Shown: positions 63,488-64,000 of the stretch, piece after piece | Position numbering within the stretch: position 1 is the stretch's first letter | How the letters are laid out: each line of letters begins with the position of its first letter | Source of the DNA: Bacteroidetes bacterium UKL13-3 | GTDB lineage: Bacteria > Bacteroidota > Bacteroidia > UKL13-3 | Assembly (NCBI GenBank): GCA_001602415.1 | Contig: CP012155.1 | Coordinates: forward strand, 2,722,223-2,786,222 | DNA length: 64,000 nucleotides | Direction of reading: 5' to 3' | Translations under genes and position numbers: made by a program | Notes under the pieces: generated by a model | Databases searched by the model: none | Told to the model about the DNA's origin: nothing | Seen by the model: only the letters and a program-made list of their open reading frames with translations

Positions 63488-63946
63488 TTAGAGCACCTCA
63501 TCCACTCTGATTCCAAACAACGCATAGATAGCGTATATCAGGAGCGTCCATCCGAGGAAGGAAAAAAACATATAGCGTTTAATTCTCCACTTGTTTTCTT
63601 CCAAAGCAGCTGCCAGCATTACACCAATAGGTACAGATAAAAGTAAAGGTGTAAGAAAGGCAATGCCGTATAATTCATACTTCACCACAATCTTCACAAT
63701 CCATCTTTTGGTATTGTTAATTTTAATGCCCTCTTTTTTCTTTGGCGGGAAAAACCTACGATAGATTTTTAAAATCAGTTCCCACAAATACAGATAGATA
63801 AAGACACCTAACATTCCGCCACCAACAGTGCAGATGAGCGTTTCCACGAAATTGAGTCCGGCCGTGAGTGCAGCAACCACACCAAAAATATATTTAACCG
63901 CACTGGTTAATACAACAGCAATATACTTAGCAATAAGTTCCTTCAT
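63488..63946 (-). CDS. Hypothetical integral membrane protein
   Basis: The 152-residue protein has about four hydrophobic segments: YIAVVLTSAVKYIFGVVAAL, GGGMLGVFIYLYLWELIL, LYGIAFLTPLLLSVPIGVML and MFFSFLGWTLLIYAIYALFG. A basic loop (FFPPKKKEG) lies in the middle. This layout resembles small multidrug-export-like/COG2426 proteins, but the resemblance is weak. It ends 17 bases from the decayed membrane gene and points the other way. Confidence 0.6.
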   Translation of the reverse strand: MKELIAKYIAVVLTSAVKYIFGVVAALTAGLNFVETLICTVGGGMLGVFIYLYLWELILKIYRRFFPPKKKEGIKINNTKRWIVKIVVKYELYGIAFLTPLLLSVPIGVMLAAALEENKWRIKRYMFFSFLGWTLLIYAIYALFGIRVDEVL

Positions 63947-64000
63947 GGGTTGGTAAAGGTAGCGAAGAATTATTGGAGCAGCGTATTATATTTTTGTATA

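Noticed and set aside
63446..63640. 64-residue plus-strand frame
   Set aside because: It overlaps the minus-strand membrane gene and lacks recognisable protein features.

Overview
The window is from a Bacteroidota chromosome (low GC, gliding/T9SS lineage). The evidence is secreted proteins ending in Por/T9SS-type sorting domains, a gldA-gldF-gldG gliding transporter cluster, promoters with the Bacteroidota -7 element TAnnTTTG, a Bacteroidota-style dcw cluster with a long-tailed FtsZ, and the dispersed intergenic repeats common in this phylum. The genus cannot be fixed from the sequence alone.

Layout. 1-19.5 kb is ordinary chromosome: a partial ECF sigma factor, groES-groEL, a decayed T9SS-secreted protein, a small secreted jelly-roll-like protein, a fatty acid desaturase, formate-THF ligase, an ABC1/UbiB kinase with a TetR regulator, a vWA/MORN protein, the DUF4340-gldG-gldF-gldA block, a TIG-repeat T9SS protein and an O-antigen-ligase/TPR membrane protein. 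19.6-36.6 kb is the complete division and cell-wall (dcw) cluster in order mraZ-rsmH-ftsL-ftsI-murE-(four-helix-bundle insert)-mraY-murD-ftsW-murG-murC-ftsQ-ftsA-ftsZ. A three-copy 10-bp-period MraZ operator precedes mraZ and a terminator follows ftsZ. A GH16 glucanase follows.

38.0-55.0 kb is the accessory region and the main discovery: an integron-like gene-cassette array. A tyrosine recombinase gene is followed by a large hairpin and then by single-gene cassettes, all pointing the same way. The cassettes are separated by six attC-like sites of about 130-135 bp. Each site is an imperfect inverted repeat whose arms co-vary between copies. In seven cassettes the first ~15 bases are complementary to the last ~15 bases before the site body, as expected if each cassette circularises through its own site. 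The same A/C mismatch falls at position 11 every time. Cargo includes secreted and membrane proteins of unknown function, a DoxX-like protein, a KAP P-loop NTPase (a class found in phage defence), a cupin, a Zur-controlled zinc module and a Crp/acyltransferase pair. Mobile elements have attacked the sites themselves. An IS110-family element with a candidate bridge RNA splits the R' box of one site. Three copies of an IS91-like rolling-circle element (one complete with its own tyrosine recombinase, two truncated) each abut the R'' box of another.

55.1-64 kb returns to chromosome: an S9A prolyl oligopeptidase, DUF2480, a nonsense-interrupted GxxExxY gene flanked by CGCAGATT repeats, glyS, a polysaccharide-deacetylase-like protein with a FemAB-like acyltransferase, a Ppx/GppA phosphatase, an amber-interrupted small membrane protein gene and a hypothetical membrane protein. 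No rRNA, tRNA or CRISPR array was recognised.
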